Shown in pieces: positions 26,358 to 36,221 of a stretch of 64,000 nucleotides of DNA. Position 1 is the stretch's first letter. Each line of letters starts with the position of its first letter. This stretch comes from a beta proteobacterium AAP51. GTDB lineage: Bacteria > Pseudomonadota > Gammaproteobacteria > Burkholderiales > Burkholderiaceae_C. The notes under the pieces are model-generated. The model was not told the DNA's origin and did not search any database. It worked only from the letters and a program-made list of their open reading frames with translations. The stretch spans positions 1 to 64,000 of the forward strand of contig LJHT01000008.1 in NCBI GenBank assembly GCA_001295905.1. The letters run 5' to 3'. Position numbers and translations under genes: made by a program.

Positions 26358-27058
26358 GCCGCGGGCCCGAGGTCGAAGCGGTAGCCCACGCCCCACACGG
26401 TGACCACCCGCCGCGGCTCGCGCGGGTCGTCTTCGATGCGGCTGCGCAGGCGGTTGATGTGCGAGTTCACGGTGTGTTCATAGCCATCGAAACCGGCGCC
26501 CCACACGCGCTGCAGCAGCTCGGCCCGGCTGAAGGGGCGGCCGGGGTGCTTGAGCAAGAAGTGCAGCAGGTCGAACTCGCGCAGGGTCAGCGGCACCACC
26601 TGCTCGCCGCGCAGCAGCTCGCGGCGCACGGTGTCCAGCAGAAAAGGGCCGAAGCGCAGCGCGTGAACGGGCGGGGTGGCCGCGCTCAGCTGCTCGATGC
26701 GCCTGAACAGCGCACGGATGCGGGCCACCAGCTCCAGCATCGAAAAAGGCTTGGCCAGGTAGTCGTCGGCCCCCAGCTCCAGGCCCAGCACGCGGTGCGC
26801 CTCGGCCGAGCGTGCACTGAGCATGATCACGGGCACGCCGGCATGGCGTTCGCGCAGGTGGCGGCACACCTCCCAGCCATCGGCGCCGGGCAGCATCAGG
26901 TCGAGCAGCACCAGGTCCCAGCGCTGGCGGTCGATGGCCGCCATCGCGTGGCGGCCATCGGCTTCGCGGTGCAGTCGGAAGCCCGCCTCTTCCAGGTGCA
27001 GGCGCAAGGCCTGCGCGATGGCGTCGTCGTCTTCCACCAACAGCAGCTGCTTGTTCAT
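26354..27058 (-). CDS. OmpR-family response regulator
   Basis: 234 residues. The receiver domain has the acidic pocket (VEDDD at 8-12), phospho-acceptor Asp53 in LVLLDLMLPGADG, and Lys in GADDYLAKPF. The C-terminal winged helix (LRFGPFLLDTVRRELL ... LTLREFDLLHFLLKHPG ... VNSHINRLRSRIEDD ... VWGVGYRF) is OmpR/PhoB type. It is cotranscribed with the histidine kinase through an ATGA overlap. A GC-rich stem-loop sits just upstream of its ribosome site. Confidence 0.94.
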   Translation of the reverse strand: MNKQLLLVEDDDAIAQALRLHLEEAGFRLHREADGRHAMAAIDRQRWDLVLLDLMLPGADGWEVCRHLRERHAGVPVIMLSARSAEAHRVLGLELGADDYLAKPFSMLELVARIRALFRRIEQLSAATPPVHALRFGPFLLDTVRRELLRGEQVVPLTLREFDLLHFLLKHPGRPFSRAELLQRVWGAGFDGYEHTVNSHINRLRSRIEDDPREPRRVVTVWGVGYRFDLGPAA

Positions 27059-27071
27059 GCCTGGCCTTTGC

Positions 27072-27093
27072 GGGCCGCCACCGCGGGCGGCCC
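27072..27093 (-). terminator. GC-rich stem-loop before the response regulator
   Basis: GGGCCGCC / GGCGGCCC form a perfect 8-bp stem around a 6-nt loop. It lies between the PEP-CTERM gene and the response regulator. No T-run follows on either strand, so it may attenuate or protect the transcript rather than terminate it. Confidence 0.35.
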
Positions 27094-27137
27094 TGTGCGC
27101 AATCGATACGGCATTGAACCAGAAGGCGTGCGGTGGC

Positions 27138-27968
27138 TCAGGCCGGGGTCATCGCCCCGGACGTGTCGGCCTCGCGGCGCCGGCGCGCCAGGAAGCCCAC
27201 CGCCAGCAGGCCGGCGGTCAGCAGCGCCATGCTGCCGGGCTCGGGCACGGCCGAGACTTCGAAGCTGATGCGGTAGACCTCGCTGCCGGCCGACAGGCCG
27301 CTGTTGAAGGTGTAGCCCGCGCCCGTGCTCAGCCCATTGAAGGCCGCCAGCTCGCCGAAGTTGAAGGCCACCACCGAATTCTGCGGCGTGCGCAGGTCGT
27401 TGTTGCCGACGAAGGCGGCTGCCGCGGGGTCGAAGACTTCCGAGCCGGCGTCCCAGATCTCATTGGCCCTCACCGTGATGGTCGGCAAGGTCAGCGCACC
27501 GCTGGCATCGAACAGGCGGTACTCGGTCGGGCTGTCGTTGCCGATGAAGAAGTCGTTGCTCGGCACCACCATGCCGGCGAAGCTGAACAGCGGGTTCAGC
27601 GTGGTGTCGACGCGCAGCGTGAGGCTGCTGCTGGCCCCGGGCAGCAACAGGCCGCCGACGGTGCCGCGTGTGGCCGTGGGGTCGGCCGCGGCGAAAGCCG
27701 CCTGCCAGGCGCCCCCGGCACCGCCTTCGGCCACCGAAATGATGGGCTCGGTGGCCACGCCACCCAGGTTGAAGGCGTCGAAGCTGCCGCCGTGGAAGCC
27801 CAGATGCAGCGGTGCGAAGGCGATGCCGTTGGCAGGCGCCAGGTTCTGGACGGTGACGGTGACGTCGACAAGGGCAGCGCTGGCCGGCACGGCAGCCAGC
27901 GCAGCGGAAAGTGCGCCGGCAACGGCAAGGGTCGCTGAGAGACGCGAACGGCGGGGTGTTGAATGCAT
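27138..27968 (-). CDS. Spondin_N-domain protein with PEP-CTERM sorting signal
   Basis: 276 residues; ATG 27968 has AGGAG nine bases upstream, ruling out the longer frame from 28025. A signal peptide (LSATLAVAGALSAALAAVPASA) precedes a domain starting VDVTVTVQNLAPANGIAFAP and containing HLGFHGGSFDAFN and ISVAEGG, which fits Spondin_N. The C-terminus is a PEP-CTERM signal: VPEPGS, a hydrophobic helix (MALLTAGLLAVGFLA) and RRRR. PEP-CTERM proteins are cut by exosortase and linked to exopolysaccharide-forming bacteria. Its role is unknown; it precedes the two-component genes on the same strand. Confidence 0.85.
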   Translation of the reverse strand: MHSTPRRSRLSATLAVAGALSAALAAVPASAALVDVTVTVQNLAPANGIAFAPLHLGFHGGSFDAFNLGGVATEPIISVAEGGAGGAWQAAFAAADPTATRGTVGGLLLPGASSSLTLRVDTTLNPLFSFAGMVVPSNDFFIGNDSPTEYRLFDASGALTLPTITVRANEIWDAGSEVFDPAAAAFVGNNDLRTPQNSVVAFNFGELAAFNGLSTGAGYTFNSGLSAGSEVYRISFEVSAVPEPGSMALLTAGLLAVGFLARRRREADTSGAMTPA

Positions 27969-28105
27969 GGGTGGACTCCTGGCACGGTTGGGTTGCAAGC
28001 CGTGGCGGAACAGCCTCGGCAGCACCCATGCTAGGAAGCCCCCCTCACGGTCGCCTCACCGAAACATCACGGGGACGGGAACTCGACCGCAAATCGCCGG
28101 TGGCC

Positions 28106-30289
28106 TCAGAGCTTCATCTCGAGGCCCGCGCTGTAGAAGGTGCGGCCCAGGCGCTCGGTGCGCGTGCTGTCGCCGCTGGTGAAGCGCGTGGCCGTGGCGC
28201 TGTCCAGCGGCGCGATGTTGTTCACCGCCAGCCGCACCGACACCGTGCGGCTGAAGCTCCACAGCGCAAAGGCGTCCAGCGAGCGCACGCGCGTCTGTTC
28301 CAGCGCCTGCACCTCGGTCTGCCGCGTGCGGTAGCCGGGCGTGTAGGCCAGGCTGCTGCCCACGCTGAGCGGCAGCGCCGCGAAGCGGTAGTCGAAGCCC
28401 AGGTTGCCCGACCAGGGCTGCTGGTTGTCGAGCCGGTTGTCGGGGCCGGGCACCGCGTCCACGCGCGAGCGGTAGTAGTTCAGCGAGGCGCGCAGGTTCA
28501 GCGCCGTCTTCGCGTCGAACAGGCTGGGCAGCAGTTCACCGGCACGGCCCTTCACCTCGAACTCCAGGCCCGTGGTGCGCGCCTTGCTGAAGTTCACCGG
28601 CGTCGTCACGTAGCGCGGCACGCTCGCCCAGGGCACGGTCTGCAGCGTGGTGACGCTGCGCACCAGGTCTTCCACGCTGCGGTGGAAGGCGCCGATGCTG
28701 AACATCGCGCCGCCGGTGAGGTACTTCTCGTAGGCGATGTCCAGGCCCGTGGCCAGCTCGGGCTTGAGCGCGGGGTTGCCGCGGCGGTCGGGCGAGGCCT
28801 CGGTGTTGGGCTGCGTCACGTTGGGGAACAGCCCGCTGAGCGAGGGCCGCGCCACCAGCGCGTTCAACTCGGGCGCCTTATAGCTGCGCGTGAGGCTGGC
28901 GCGGATGATGTCGCGCGCCTGGGGGTCGAGCTTGTAGGTCAGGTGCCACAGCGGCGTGGTCACGCGGCTGATGTTGCGCACCGGCTCCCCGGTGCCCTGG
29001 CTGCGTGTTTCGATGCGTTCGGTGCGCAGGCCCAGGTAGGTGGCCCATTGCGGCGAGATCTCCCACTCGTCCTGCACGAAGAAGGCCTGGCGCGAGATGC
29101 GTGCGCGGAAGGGCTGGCCTTCGAAATCCACCAGCTGCGGCAGGCCGTTTTCGGTGATGGTGCGGGTCTCGTCGCGCTGGCGCCATTCCAGTTCCCAGCC
29201 GGCCGAGAGGGTGTGGTTGTCGCCGAGGAACTGGCCGTACTTGCCGCCCTGGGTGATGCTGCGGTCGCGGTTGTCGCCCACGGTGCGGCGCTGCGCGCTG
29301 GTGAGGCCGTCGAAGGTGTTCTTGCTGTGCTGCACGCCGGCCTTGAGCTCGATGCGCTGGCTTTCGCTGAAGCGGTTGTTCCACTGCAGGTTGCCGCGCA
29401 GGTTCTGCCAGGTGCCTTCGAAGAAATTGTCGGCATCCAGGCTGGGCTGGCCCAGCAGCACCTGGTTGCTGTAGCTCAGGCGGTTGTTCCATTCGCCGCG
29501 CTGGGCGAAGAACTGCGCCGAGGCCGACTCGTCGTCGCTGATCTTCCAGTTGATGCGCGGCGAGGTGTTGATGCCCGTGCCCCAGCTGTCGTTGCGGCTG
29601 AACTGCACGGCAGCCGAGGGCTGGCCGTTGCTGCCCGCGGTGAAACGCTCGATCTCGCTGCGGTTGACGGCACGCCACTGGAACACCGAGACCGGCAGCG
29701 ACAGCGACAGCCCGCCCTGGCGTTCGCCATAGGTGAACGAGGCCGAAGGCGTCGGCCGCACGGCGTTGTAGGCCAGGCCCAGGCGCAGGTCGCGCTGCGC
29801 CACGCGGGGTGCTTCCTTCAGGATGATGTTGATGGCGCCGGCCACGGCCTGCGCGCTCTGGTCGGCCGTGGGGCCGCGCGTGATCTCGATGCGCTCGACC
29901 TGGCTCGGGTTGAGCTGGTCGAACTGGAAGCCCGGCGGCGCCGGGTCGCCGTTGATGAGCACCAGCGTGTAGCCCGAGCCCAGGCCGCGCATGCGCGGGG
30001 CGCCACTCTGCAGGTTCACGCCGGGCAGACGCTTGAGCACGTCGGCCACGCTGGAGTCGCCGAACTTGTCGATCTCTTCGCGGCCGTAGACCTGCTTGGC
30101 CACGGGGGCGCGGCGGCGCAGGTCGGTGTCGGTCTGCGGGCGTGCGGTGATCTCGATGCGCTCGATGCGCGCGCCGGGGCGCGGGGCGGCGGTGTCTTCG
30201 GCGCCAGGCGCGCCACCTGGGGCACCTTGGGCGGCCGCCAGGCCGGCCATCAGGCTGAGGCAGGCGGCGGTGATGGGGGCAAGCTTCAA
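28106..30289 (-). CDS. TonB-dependent outer-membrane receptor
   Basis: 727 residues from a TTG start at 30289 with GGAG five bases upstream; no ATG is available. Signal peptide MKLAPITAACLSLMAGLAAA. The plug domain is clear (VYGREEIDKFGDSSVADVLK, LPGVNLQSG, VERIEITRGPTADQSAQAVA), then a 22-strand-type beta barrel ending in an aromatic-rich strand (FYSAGLEMKL). The TonB box is probably RIERIEITA near residue 42. There is no N-terminal signalling domain, so it should be a plain transporter; the ligand is unknown. Length is normal for the family. Confidence 0.92.
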   Translation of the reverse strand: MKLAPITAACLSLMAGLAAAQGAPGGAPGAEDTAAPRPGARIERIEITARPQTDTDLRRRAPVAKQVYGREEIDKFGDSSVADVLKRLPGVNLQSGAPRMRGLGSGYTLVLINGDPAPPGFQFDQLNPSQVERIEITRGPTADQSAQAVAGAINIILKEAPRVAQRDLRLGLAYNAVRPTPSASFTYGERQGGLSLSLPVSVFQWRAVNRSEIERFTAGSNGQPSAAVQFSRNDSWGTGINTSPRINWKISDDESASAQFFAQRGEWNNRLSYSNQVLLGQPSLDADNFFEGTWQNLRGNLQWNNRFSESQRIELKAGVQHSKNTFDGLTSAQRRTVGDNRDRSITQGGKYGQFLGDNHTLSAGWELEWRQRDETRTITENGLPQLVDFEGQPFRARISRQAFFVQDEWEISPQWATYLGLRTERIETRSQGTGEPVRNISRVTTPLWHLTYKLDPQARDIIRASLTRSYKAPELNALVARPSLSGLFPNVTQPNTEASPDRRGNPALKPELATGLDIAYEKYLTGGAMFSIGAFHRSVEDLVRSVTTLQTVPWASVPRYVTTPVNFSKARTTGLEFEVKGRAGELLPSLFDAKTALNLRASLNYYRSRVDAVPGPDNRLDNQQPWSGNLGFDYRFAALPLSVGSSLAYTPGYRTRQTEVQALEQTRVRSLDAFALWSFSRTVSVRLAVNNIAPLDSATATRFTSGDSTRTERLGRTFYSAGLEMKL

Positions 30290-30384
30290 ATCTGCTCCGG
30301 GGCTGGGGGGATGCCTGTGACGCTAGCCCGCCTGCCCCGAACCTGCCACCGTGGTGCGACGAAACGACATCCGACGGGGCCCAG

Positions 30385-30406
30385 CGGTGGCTTCCCGGCC
30401 ACCGCC
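30385..30406. terminator. Perfect stem-loop between RidA and TonB receptor genes
   Basis: GCGGTGGC / GCCACCGC make an 8-bp perfect stem with a TTCCCG loop, 42 bp downstream of the RidA stop on the minus strand. There is no T-tract, so it is only a candidate transcript end for the degradation operon. Confidence 0.4.
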
Positions 30407-30447
30407 CGCCCCCAAGGTGCCGGCACACCGCCCGGGGTGGCAGGCCG

Positions 30448-30840
30448 TCAGTCCGGCACCACCGCCGTCACCTCGATCTCCACCCGGGCCCGGTCTTCGA
30501 TGAGCGCGCTGACCTGCACCGCCGTCATCGCGATGTCATAGTGGCCGATCAGTTCCCGGAAGGCGCGGCCGATGGCCGGCAGCGCGGCCAGGTACTCGCG
30601 CTTGTCCAGCACATACCAGGTCATGCGTGCGATGTGGCGCGGCTCGGCGCCACCGGCCTGCAGCACGGCCACGATGTTGTGCAGCGCCTGGTGGGCCTGG
30701 GACGCGAAGTCGTCGCTGTGGAACTGGCCCTGCGCGTCCCAGCCGATCATGCCGGCCACGAACACGGTACGGCCCTGGGCGGCCACGCCGTTGGCATAAC
30801 CGCGCGGCCGGGGCCAGCCGGGGGGCAGCAAGGGGCTCAT
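30448..30840 (-). CDS. RidA-family enamine/imine deaminase
   Basis: 130 residues, the normal length. Typical features are [38 protein letters not shown], and the conserved C-terminal [12 protein letters not shown]. The Arg that binds the substrate carboxylate in RidA corresponds to the Arg in EDRARVEIE. The ATG at 30840 overlaps the acyl-CoA dehydrogenase stop (ATGA). RidA proteins hydrolyse reactive enamine/imine intermediates; in an operon that dearomatises 2-aminobenzoyl-CoA, which yields an enamine-bearing ring, this is a sensible ammonia-releasing step (inference). Confidence 0.88.
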   Translation of the reverse strand: MSPLLPPGWPRPRGYANGVAAQGRTVFVAGMIGWDAQGQFHSDDFASQAHQALHNIVAVLQAGGAEPRHIARMTWYVLDKREYLAALPAIGRAFRELIGHYDIAMTAVQVSALIEDRARVEIEVTAVVPD

Positions 30841-32057
30841 GGCAACACCTCCCGGTCCGTCGGGGCCGCGGCCTCGTTCGTGGCCACCGCGCCAGCCCGG
30901 ACCTCGTTCAGCAGTTCGCGCGCGATGATGAGCTGCTGCACCTCGGTGGCACCTTCGTAGATGCGCAGGGCGCGTATCTCGCGGTAGAGGCGCTCCACTG
31001 ACATCTCGCTCACCACGCCCAGGCCGCCGAAGAGCTGCAGCGCGGCGTCGATGACCTGCTGCGCGCCTTCGGTGGCCACCATCTTGGCCATGGCGGCCTC
31101 GCGCGTGACGGGCTGGCCCTGGTCGCGCTGCCAGGCCGCGCGGTAGGTCAGCAAGGCGGCGCTGTCCACCGTGGTGGCCATCTGTGCCAGCTTGGCCTGC
31201 GTGAGCTGCAGGTCGGCCAGCACGCCCTGGAACATGGGGCGATGCAGCGCGCGTTGCAGGCCTTCATCCAGCGCCCGCCGCGCGAAGCCCAGCGCGGCCG
31301 CGGCCACAGAAGTGCGAAACACATCCAGCGTGCGCATGGCGATCTTGAACCCCTGCCCGGCTGCCCCCACGCGCTGCGACAGCGGCACGCGGCATTGCTC
31401 AAAACGCAAGCGCGCCAGCGGGTGCGGCGCCATCACGTGGATGCGCTCGGCGATATGCAGGCCGGGGGTGTCGGCATCGACGATGAAGGCGCTGATGCCG
31501 CGCGAGCCCGGCGCTTCGCCGCTGCGTGCGAAGACGACGTAGAAATCGGCGATGCCGCCGTTGCTGATCCAGGTCTTTTCACCGTCCAGCACCGCATGGT
31601 CACCATCGATGCGCGCCGTGCAGGCCATGGCCGCGACATCGGAACCGGCCTCGGGTTCAGACAGCGCGAAGGCCGCGATCGCCTGCCCCGCCGCCACGCG
31701 CGGGAGGTAGCGCGCGCGCTGCGCCGCGGTGCCTTCCAGGCTGATGGCGCCGCTGCCCAGGCCCTGCATCGCGAACGCGAAGTCGGCCAGGCCCGAGTGG
31801 CGGGCCAGCGTCTCGCGTAGCAGGCACAGCGCGCGCGTGTCGATGAGCTCGGCTTGGCCGCCATGTTCACGGCCCGCCACGGCATGGCGCAGCCAGCCGG
31901 CTTCGCCCAGCAGGCGCACCAGCGCGCGGCATTCGGCATCGACATCGCTGCCGTGCTGCGGCGCGAGGTGCTCGCCGGCCCAGGCGTCGAGCTGCCGTGC
32001 CAGCTGGCGGTGATGGGGCTCGAAGAAGGGCCAGTCGAGGAAGCGGGTGTCGGGCAT
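30837..32057 (-). CDS. Acyl-CoA dehydrogenase
   Basis: 406 residues with the full ACAD fold: [75 protein letters not shown], and the C-terminal [21 protein letters not shown] with [17 protein letters not shown] Glu/Gly active-site region (IYEGATE) is present. It oxidises an acyl-CoA with FAD in the cytoplasm. Position between enoyl-CoA hydratase and RidA in the 2-aminobenzoyl-CoA operon implies a role in beta-oxidation-like steps after ring reduction. Confidence 0.92.
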   Translation of the reverse strand: MPDTRFLDWPFFEPHHRQLARQLDAWAGEHLAPQHGSDVDAECRALVRLLGEAGWLRHAVAGREHGGQAELIDTRALCLLRETLARHSGLADFAFAMQGLGSGAISLEGTAAQRARYLPRVAAGQAIAAFALSEPEAGSDVAAMACTARIDGDHAVLDGEKTWISNGGIADFYVVFARSGEAPGSRGISAFIVDADTPGLHIAERIHVMAPHPLARLRFEQCRVPLSQRVGAAGQGFKIAMRTLDVFRTSVAAAALGFARRALDEGLQRALHRPMFQGVLADLQLTQAKLAQMATTVDSAALLTYRAAWQRDQGQPVTREAAMAKMVATEGAQQVIDAALQLFGGLGVVSEMSVERLYREIRALRIYEGATEVQQLIIARELLNEVRAGAVATNEAAAPTDREVLP

Positions 32058-32099
32058 GGTGGGGTCGTTCGGGTTCGCGCAAGTTCGCGCGGGCAGGCC

Positions 32100-32972
32100 T
32101 CAGCGACCCACGAAGGTGGGCCGCTGCCTGGTCACGAAGGCGTGGTAGGCGCGGTGGAAGTCTTCGGTCAGCATGCACAGCGCCTGGGCCTGGGCTTCGG
32201 CCTCGATGGCCTGGTCGATGCCCATGTTCCATTCCTGGTGCAGCATGGTCTTGGTGATGCCGTTGGCGAAGCTGGGCCCGGCGGCCAGCTCTTCGGCCAG
32301 GACCAGGGCCTGGGCGGCCAGCGCCTCGGGCGCCACCAGGCGGTTGAAGTAGCCCCAGCGCTCGGCCTCTTCGCCGCCCAGCGTGCGGCCGGTGTACAGC
32401 AGCTCGCTGGCGCGGCCCTGGCCCACCAGGCGCGGCAGCATCGCGCAGGCGCCCATGTCGCAGCCGGCCAGGCCCACACGGTTGAAGAGGAAGGCGGTCT
32501 TCGACCGTGCCGTGCCCAGGCGCAGGTCGCTCGCCATCGCGATGATGGCCCCGGCCCCGGCACTGACGCCATCCACCGCGGCCACGATGGGCTGCGGGCA
32601 GGCGCGCATGGCCTTGACGAGGTCGCCCGTCATGCGCGTGAACATCAGCAGCTCGGGCGCCTGCAGCTGCACCAGCGGGCCGATGATCTCGTGCACGTCG
32701 CCACCCGAACAGAAGTTCTCGCCCGCGCCCTGCACGACCACCGCCTTCACGTCGCTGGCCTGCGCCAGCGCGCGGAAGAGGTCGCGCATCTCGGCATAGG
32801 CTTCGAAGGTGAGCGGGTTCTTGCGCTCGGGGCGGTTCAGCGTGAGCACGCCCACCGCGCCGGCCACCTGCCACAGCACGTGGCGGGCCGGGTAGCCCGC
32901 GAGCGTGAGGCGGTTGCCCGCCAGCAGCGCGGGGTGGGCCGGTGTCGGCGGGCTGGGTTCAGTGGCGCTCAT
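32100..32972 (-). CDS. Enoyl-CoA hydratase/isomerase family protein
   Basis: 290 residues. Crotonase motifs are [20 protein letters not shown], the oxyanion-hole strand [10 protein letters not shown], and [20 protein letters not shown] with the second oxyanion Gly. [20 protein letters not shown] follows. The two usual catalytic Glu positions are partly replaced (GLAGCDMG), so hydratase versus isomerase or hydrolase activity cannot be decided. ATG 32972 overlaps the MarR stop. Part of the 2-aminobenzoyl-CoA operon. Confidence 0.9.
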   Translation of the reverse strand: MSATEPSPPTPAHPALLAGNRLTLAGYPARHVLWQVAGAVGVLTLNRPERKNPLTFEAYAEMRDLFRALAQASDVKAVVVQGAGENFCSGGDVHEIIGPLVQLQAPELLMFTRMTGDLVKAMRACPQPIVAAVDGVSAGAGAIIAMASDLRLGTARSKTAFLFNRVGLAGCDMGACAMLPRLVGQGRASELLYTGRTLGGEEAERWGYFNRLVAPEALAAQALVLAEELAAGPSFANGITKTMLHQEWNMGIDQAIEAEAQAQALCMLTEDFHRAYHAFVTRQRPTFVGR

Positions 32973-33562
32973 GGGCGGCTCCGGGGCTGGCGGCGGGGTG
33001 ACGGTGAAGGTGATGACGGCGGTGGCGGGGCGGCGACGCCGGGCTCGGCCACGGCCGCACGCCCCTGGGCCAGGTGCACGCGCAGGCGGCCGAGTTGTTC
33101 ATAGAGAGCCTTCTTGTCGGCCGCGGCATAGCCCTCGAACAGCTCGGCCAGCCAGGCTTCGTGCTGCGCGGCCATGACGGCGAATTCGGCTCGGCCCTGG
33201 GGCGTGAGGCGCACGCGCCAGGCGCGGCCGTCTTCGGCGTCGGGCACACGTTCCACCCAACCGTCGGCGGCCAGCTGGTCGGTGAGACCGGTGACGTTGC
33301 CGCCGGTCACCATCATGTAGCTGGACAAGGCGCTCATGCGCAGGCCCTGGGGGTGGCGCTCCAGCTGGGCCAGGTAGTCGAAGCGCGGCAGCGTGGTGCC
33401 GAAGTGGCGGCGCAGCCGCGCGCGGATCTCCTGCTCGATCTGCGCGCTGCAGGCCAGCAGCCGCAGCCAGATGCGCACTTCCAGGTGGTCGGCCGAGACG
33501 GCGCGCGCTTCCAGGCCGATGTGGCTGTCGGGCAGGGGCGCGGGGGGCGAGACGGCACCCAT
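32969..33562 (-). CDS. MarR-family transcriptional regulator
   Basis: 197 residues. The winged-helix region is visible in [40 protein letters not shown] and the wing [20 protein letters not shown]. The C-terminus is a basic/proline tail ([19 protein letters not shown]). The ATG directly abuts the monooxygenase stop, and its own stop overlaps the hydratase start. MarR regulators of aromatic-CoA pathways usually repress until the CoA thioester binds. The inverted repeat at 36040-36059 in the operon promoter is its likely operator. Confidence 0.88.
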   Translation of the reverse strand: MGAVSPPAPLPDSHIGLEARAVSADHLEVRIWLRLLACSAQIEQEIRARLRRHFGTTLPRFDYLAQLERHPQGLRMSALSSYMMVTGGNVTGLTDQLAADGWVERVPDAEDGRAWRVRLTPQGRAEFAVMAAQHEAWLAELFEGYAAADKKALYEQLGRLRVHLAQGRAAVAEPGVAAPPPPSSPSPSPRRQPRSRP

Positions 33563-35989
33563 TCAGCCGCCCCGCCCGCCGCTGGCGGCAGCGGGCCCGC
33601 GTTCGCGCGCGAACAGCGACTGCAGCTGTGCCTTGGCCGACTGGTAGGGCCGCGGCCAGGCCACTTCGGTGTAGCCGATCTTCGCGGCCTCGGTCAGCGT
33701 CCACGCCGGGTTGGCGAGATGCGGGCGCGCCACGGCGCACAGGTCGGCGCGGCCGGCGGCGATGATGCTGTTGACGTGGTCGGCCTCGCTGATGGCGCCC
33801 ACCGCGATGGTGGCGATGCCGGCCTCTTGCCGGATGCGGTCGGCAAAGGGGGTCTGGAACATGCGGCCGTAGCTGGGCTTCTCGCGCTTGCTGACCTGGC
33901 CGGAAGAGCAGTCGATGAGGTCGGCGCCGGCGGCCTTGAAGGCGCGGGCGATGTGCACGGCATCGGCTGGCGTGATGCCGCCTTCCACCCAGTCGTGCGC
34001 CGAGATGCGCACCGACATCGGCAGGTGCTGCGGCCAGGCGGCGCGCACCGCCTCGAACACTTCCAGCGGGTAGCGCAGGCGGTTTGCCAGGGAACCGCCG
34101 AACTCGTCGGTGCGCTGGTTGGTCAGTGGCGAGATGAAGCTGGAAAGCAGGTAACCGTGCGCACAGTGCAGTTCCAGCCAGTCGAAGCCGGCGGCCGCGG
34201 CGCGCTGCGTGGCGGCCACGAAGTCGGCCTTCACGCGCTGCATGTCGGCCGGCGTCATGGCGCGCGAGACCTGGCTCACGCCTTCCACGTATTGCTGGGG
34301 CGATGCCGACAGCAGCGGCCAGTTGGTTTCAGTGTCGCCCTTCTCACCCTCGGCCAGCGGCTGGTCGATGCCGTCCCACGCCCGGCGGGTCGAGCCCTTG
34401 GCGCCGGCGTGGCCCAGCTGCACGGCGATCCTGGCGTCGCTATGGGCATGCACCCAATCGACGATGTGCTTCCAGTGCGCCTGCTGCTCGTCGTTCCACA
34501 GGCCGGGGCAGCCGGGGGTGATGCGGGCGTCGGGGCTGGTGCAGGTCATCTCGGCGAAGACCAGGCCGGCGCCGCCCATGGCGCGTGCGCCCAGGTGCAC
34601 CAGGTGGTAGTCGGCCGCCACGCCGTTCACCGCCATGTACTGCGCCATCGGCGAGACGATGACGCGGTTCTTCAGCGTGACCGAGCGCACCGTGAAGGGG
34701 GTGAACATCGGCGGGGCAACGGGCCCCCAGGCTGCGGTCGCGGCGCTGCCGCGGTCCTCGCCACCCCCCGAGGGGACTGCCTCGCCTTGGGGCGGCCCGG
34801 CGGCGAGGCGGGCGGCGCGCTGCGCAAACCAGCGCTCGTAGCCTTCCAGCCAGCCCTTGTCGCGCAGGCGCAGGTTCTCGTGGCTGATGCGCTGGCTGCG
34901 CGTGAGCATGCTGTACATGAACTGCTCGGGCGGCAGCTGGTCGCAATAGCGCTGGCCGCAGACCTCGAACCATTCCATCGCGTTCCAGGCTGCGTTCTGC
35001 AGGCGGATGACGTCGACCTCGCGCACCGCCTGGTGGCGCGCCAGCACTTGCGGCAATTGCCCCACCCCATCGCCCAAGGCCTTGAACTGGTCGACCAGTT
35101 CGATGGCGTCTTCCAGCGCCAGCTTGGTGCCCGAGCCAATGGCGAAGTGCGCCGTGTGCACGGCGTCACCCATCAGCAGCACGTGGCTGCGCCCGTTGTG
35201 CAGCCACCATTGCCGGCAGCTCACGCGCTGGAAGTTCAGCCAGGCCGAGCCGCGCAGGTGGCGCGCGTTGCTCATCAGCTTGTGGCCCTGCAGGTTGGCG
35301 GCGAAGAGCTGTTCGCAGAAGGCGATGGACTGCTCGGGGTCGGCCCGGTCCAGGCCGTGTGCACGCCACACGGCTTCGGGGCATTCGACGATGAAGGTGC
35401 TGGTGGTCTCGTCGAACTTGTAGACGTGGGCCTGGAACCAGCCGTGCTCGGTCTTCTCGAACAGGAAGGTGAAGGCGTCGTAGAGCTTCTTGGTGCCCAG
35501 CCAGATGAAGCGGTTGGGCCGCGTGACGATGTCGGGCTGGAAGGTGGCGGCGTGGCGCGTGCGCACCTTGGAGTTGATGCCGTCGCTGGCGATGACGAGG
35601 TCGGCGTCGGGGTAGTCGGCATCGGAGTCGGCCTCGTTTTCGAACACCAGCTTCACGCCCACCGCCTCGCAGCGAGCCTGCAGGATGTTCAGCAGCTTCT
35701 TGCGCCCGATGCCCACGAAACCGTGGCCGCCGCTGCGAATGACGCGGCCCTTGAAGTGCAGCTCGATGTCGTCCCAGTGGTTGAAGGCCTGCTCGATCTC
35801 GGCGGCCGACTGCGCATCGCAACGGCGCATGTTCTCCATCGTGGCGTCGGAGAACACCACGCCCCAGCCGAAGGTGTCGTAGGGCTTGTTGCGCTCGACC
35901 ACGGTGATGTCATGCGCCGGGTTGTGGCGCTTCATCAGCAGGGCGAAATACAGGCCGGCCGGGCCGCCGCCGATGCAGATGATCTTCAT
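33563..35989 (-). CDS. 2-aminobenzoyl-CoA monooxygenase/reductase-type fusion (salicylyl-CoA 5-hydroxylase family)
   Basis: 808 residues from ATG 35989 ([20 protein letters not shown]). N-terminal half: an FAD-dependent aromatic hydroxylase with the GGGPAG dinucleotide motif at residues 7-12, [18 protein letters not shown] and [21 protein letters not shown]-terminal half, from about residue 425: an old-yellow-enzyme FMN barrel ([86 protein letters not shown]). This fused layout is that of the Azoarcus enzyme which hydroxylates and then reduces 2-aminobenzoyl-CoA, and of annotated salicylyl-CoA 5-hydroxylases. First gene of the operon; no CoA ligase is present in the window. Confidence 0.88.
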   Translation of the reverse strand: MKIICIGGGPAGLYFALLMKRHNPAHDITVVERNKPYDTFGWGVVFSDATMENMRRCDAQSAAEIEQAFNHWDDIELHFKGRVIRSGGHGFVGIGRKKLLNILQARCEAVGVKLVFENEADSDADYPDADLVIASDGINSKVRTRHAATFQPDIVTRPNRFIWLGTKKLYDAFTFLFEKTEHGWFQAHVYKFDETTSTFIVECPEAVWRAHGLDRADPEQSIAFCEQLFAANLQGHKLMSNARHLRGSAWLNFQRVSCRQWWLHNGRSHVLLMGDAVHTAHFAIGSGTKLALEDAIELVDQFKALGDGVGQLPQVLARHQAVREVDVIRLQNAAWNAMEWFEVCGQRYCDQLPPEQFMYSMLTRSQRISHENLRLRDKGWLEGYERWFAQRAARLAAGPPQGEAVPSGGGEDRGSAATAAWGPVAPPMFTPFTVRSVTLKNRVIVSPMAQYMAVNGVAADYHLVHLGARAMGGAGLVFAEMTCTSPDARITPGCPGLWNDEQQAHWKHIVDWVHAHSDARIAVQLGHAGAKGSTRRAWDGIDQPLAEGEKGDTETNWPLLSASPQQYVEGVSQVSRAMTPADMQRVKADFVAATQRAAAAGFDWLELHCAHGYLLSSFISPLTNQRTDEFGGSLANRLRYPLEVFEAVRAAWPQHLPMSVRISAHDWVEGGITPADAVHIARAFKAAGADLIDCSSGQVSKREKPSYGRMFQTPFADRIRQEAGIATIAVGAISEADHVNSIIAAGRADLCAVARPHLANPAWTLTEAAKIGYTEVAWPRPYQSAKAQLQSLFARERGPAAASGGRGG

Positions 35990-36027
35990 GTAGGGCCGTG
36001 CTCGCTGGCTTTCAGGGGTGCCAGGGC

Positions 36028-36055
36028 AGTATGCCGGGGTTGCTTTAGATGTCAA
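36028..36055 (-). promoter_or_regulatory. Sigma-70 promoter of the 2-aminobenzoyl-CoA operon
   Basis: Read on the minus strand: a perfect -35 TTGACA (36055-36050), 16 bp, then CATACT (36033-36028; 4 of 6 matches to TATAAT). This would place the transcript start about 30 bp before ATG 35989. The -35 lies inside the inverted repeat described next. Confidence 0.6.
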
Positions 36056-36059
36056 GCAA
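36040..36059. promoter_or_regulatory. Probable MarR operator
   Basis: TTGCTT-N8-AAGCAA is a perfect 6-bp-arm inverted repeat of 20 bp covering the -35 hexamer of the operon promoter. Size and position are those of a MarR-type operator, whose occupancy would block RNA polymerase. The regulator is the operon's second gene. Confidence 0.5.
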
Positions 36060-36221
36060 TAGGCACCTGCAGGGCGGCTGTGCGGGTCGGCCCGCCGAGG
36101 GCGCTCCCTAGCTTGGCAGATTTACAGCGGCGCATGAAGGGTCGAACATGCGTCCTCCAAACGTTGCCTGCTTGCCTGGGGCAGGGTTACCACGTGTCAG
36201 CCCCGGGCCACTTGCCTACCG

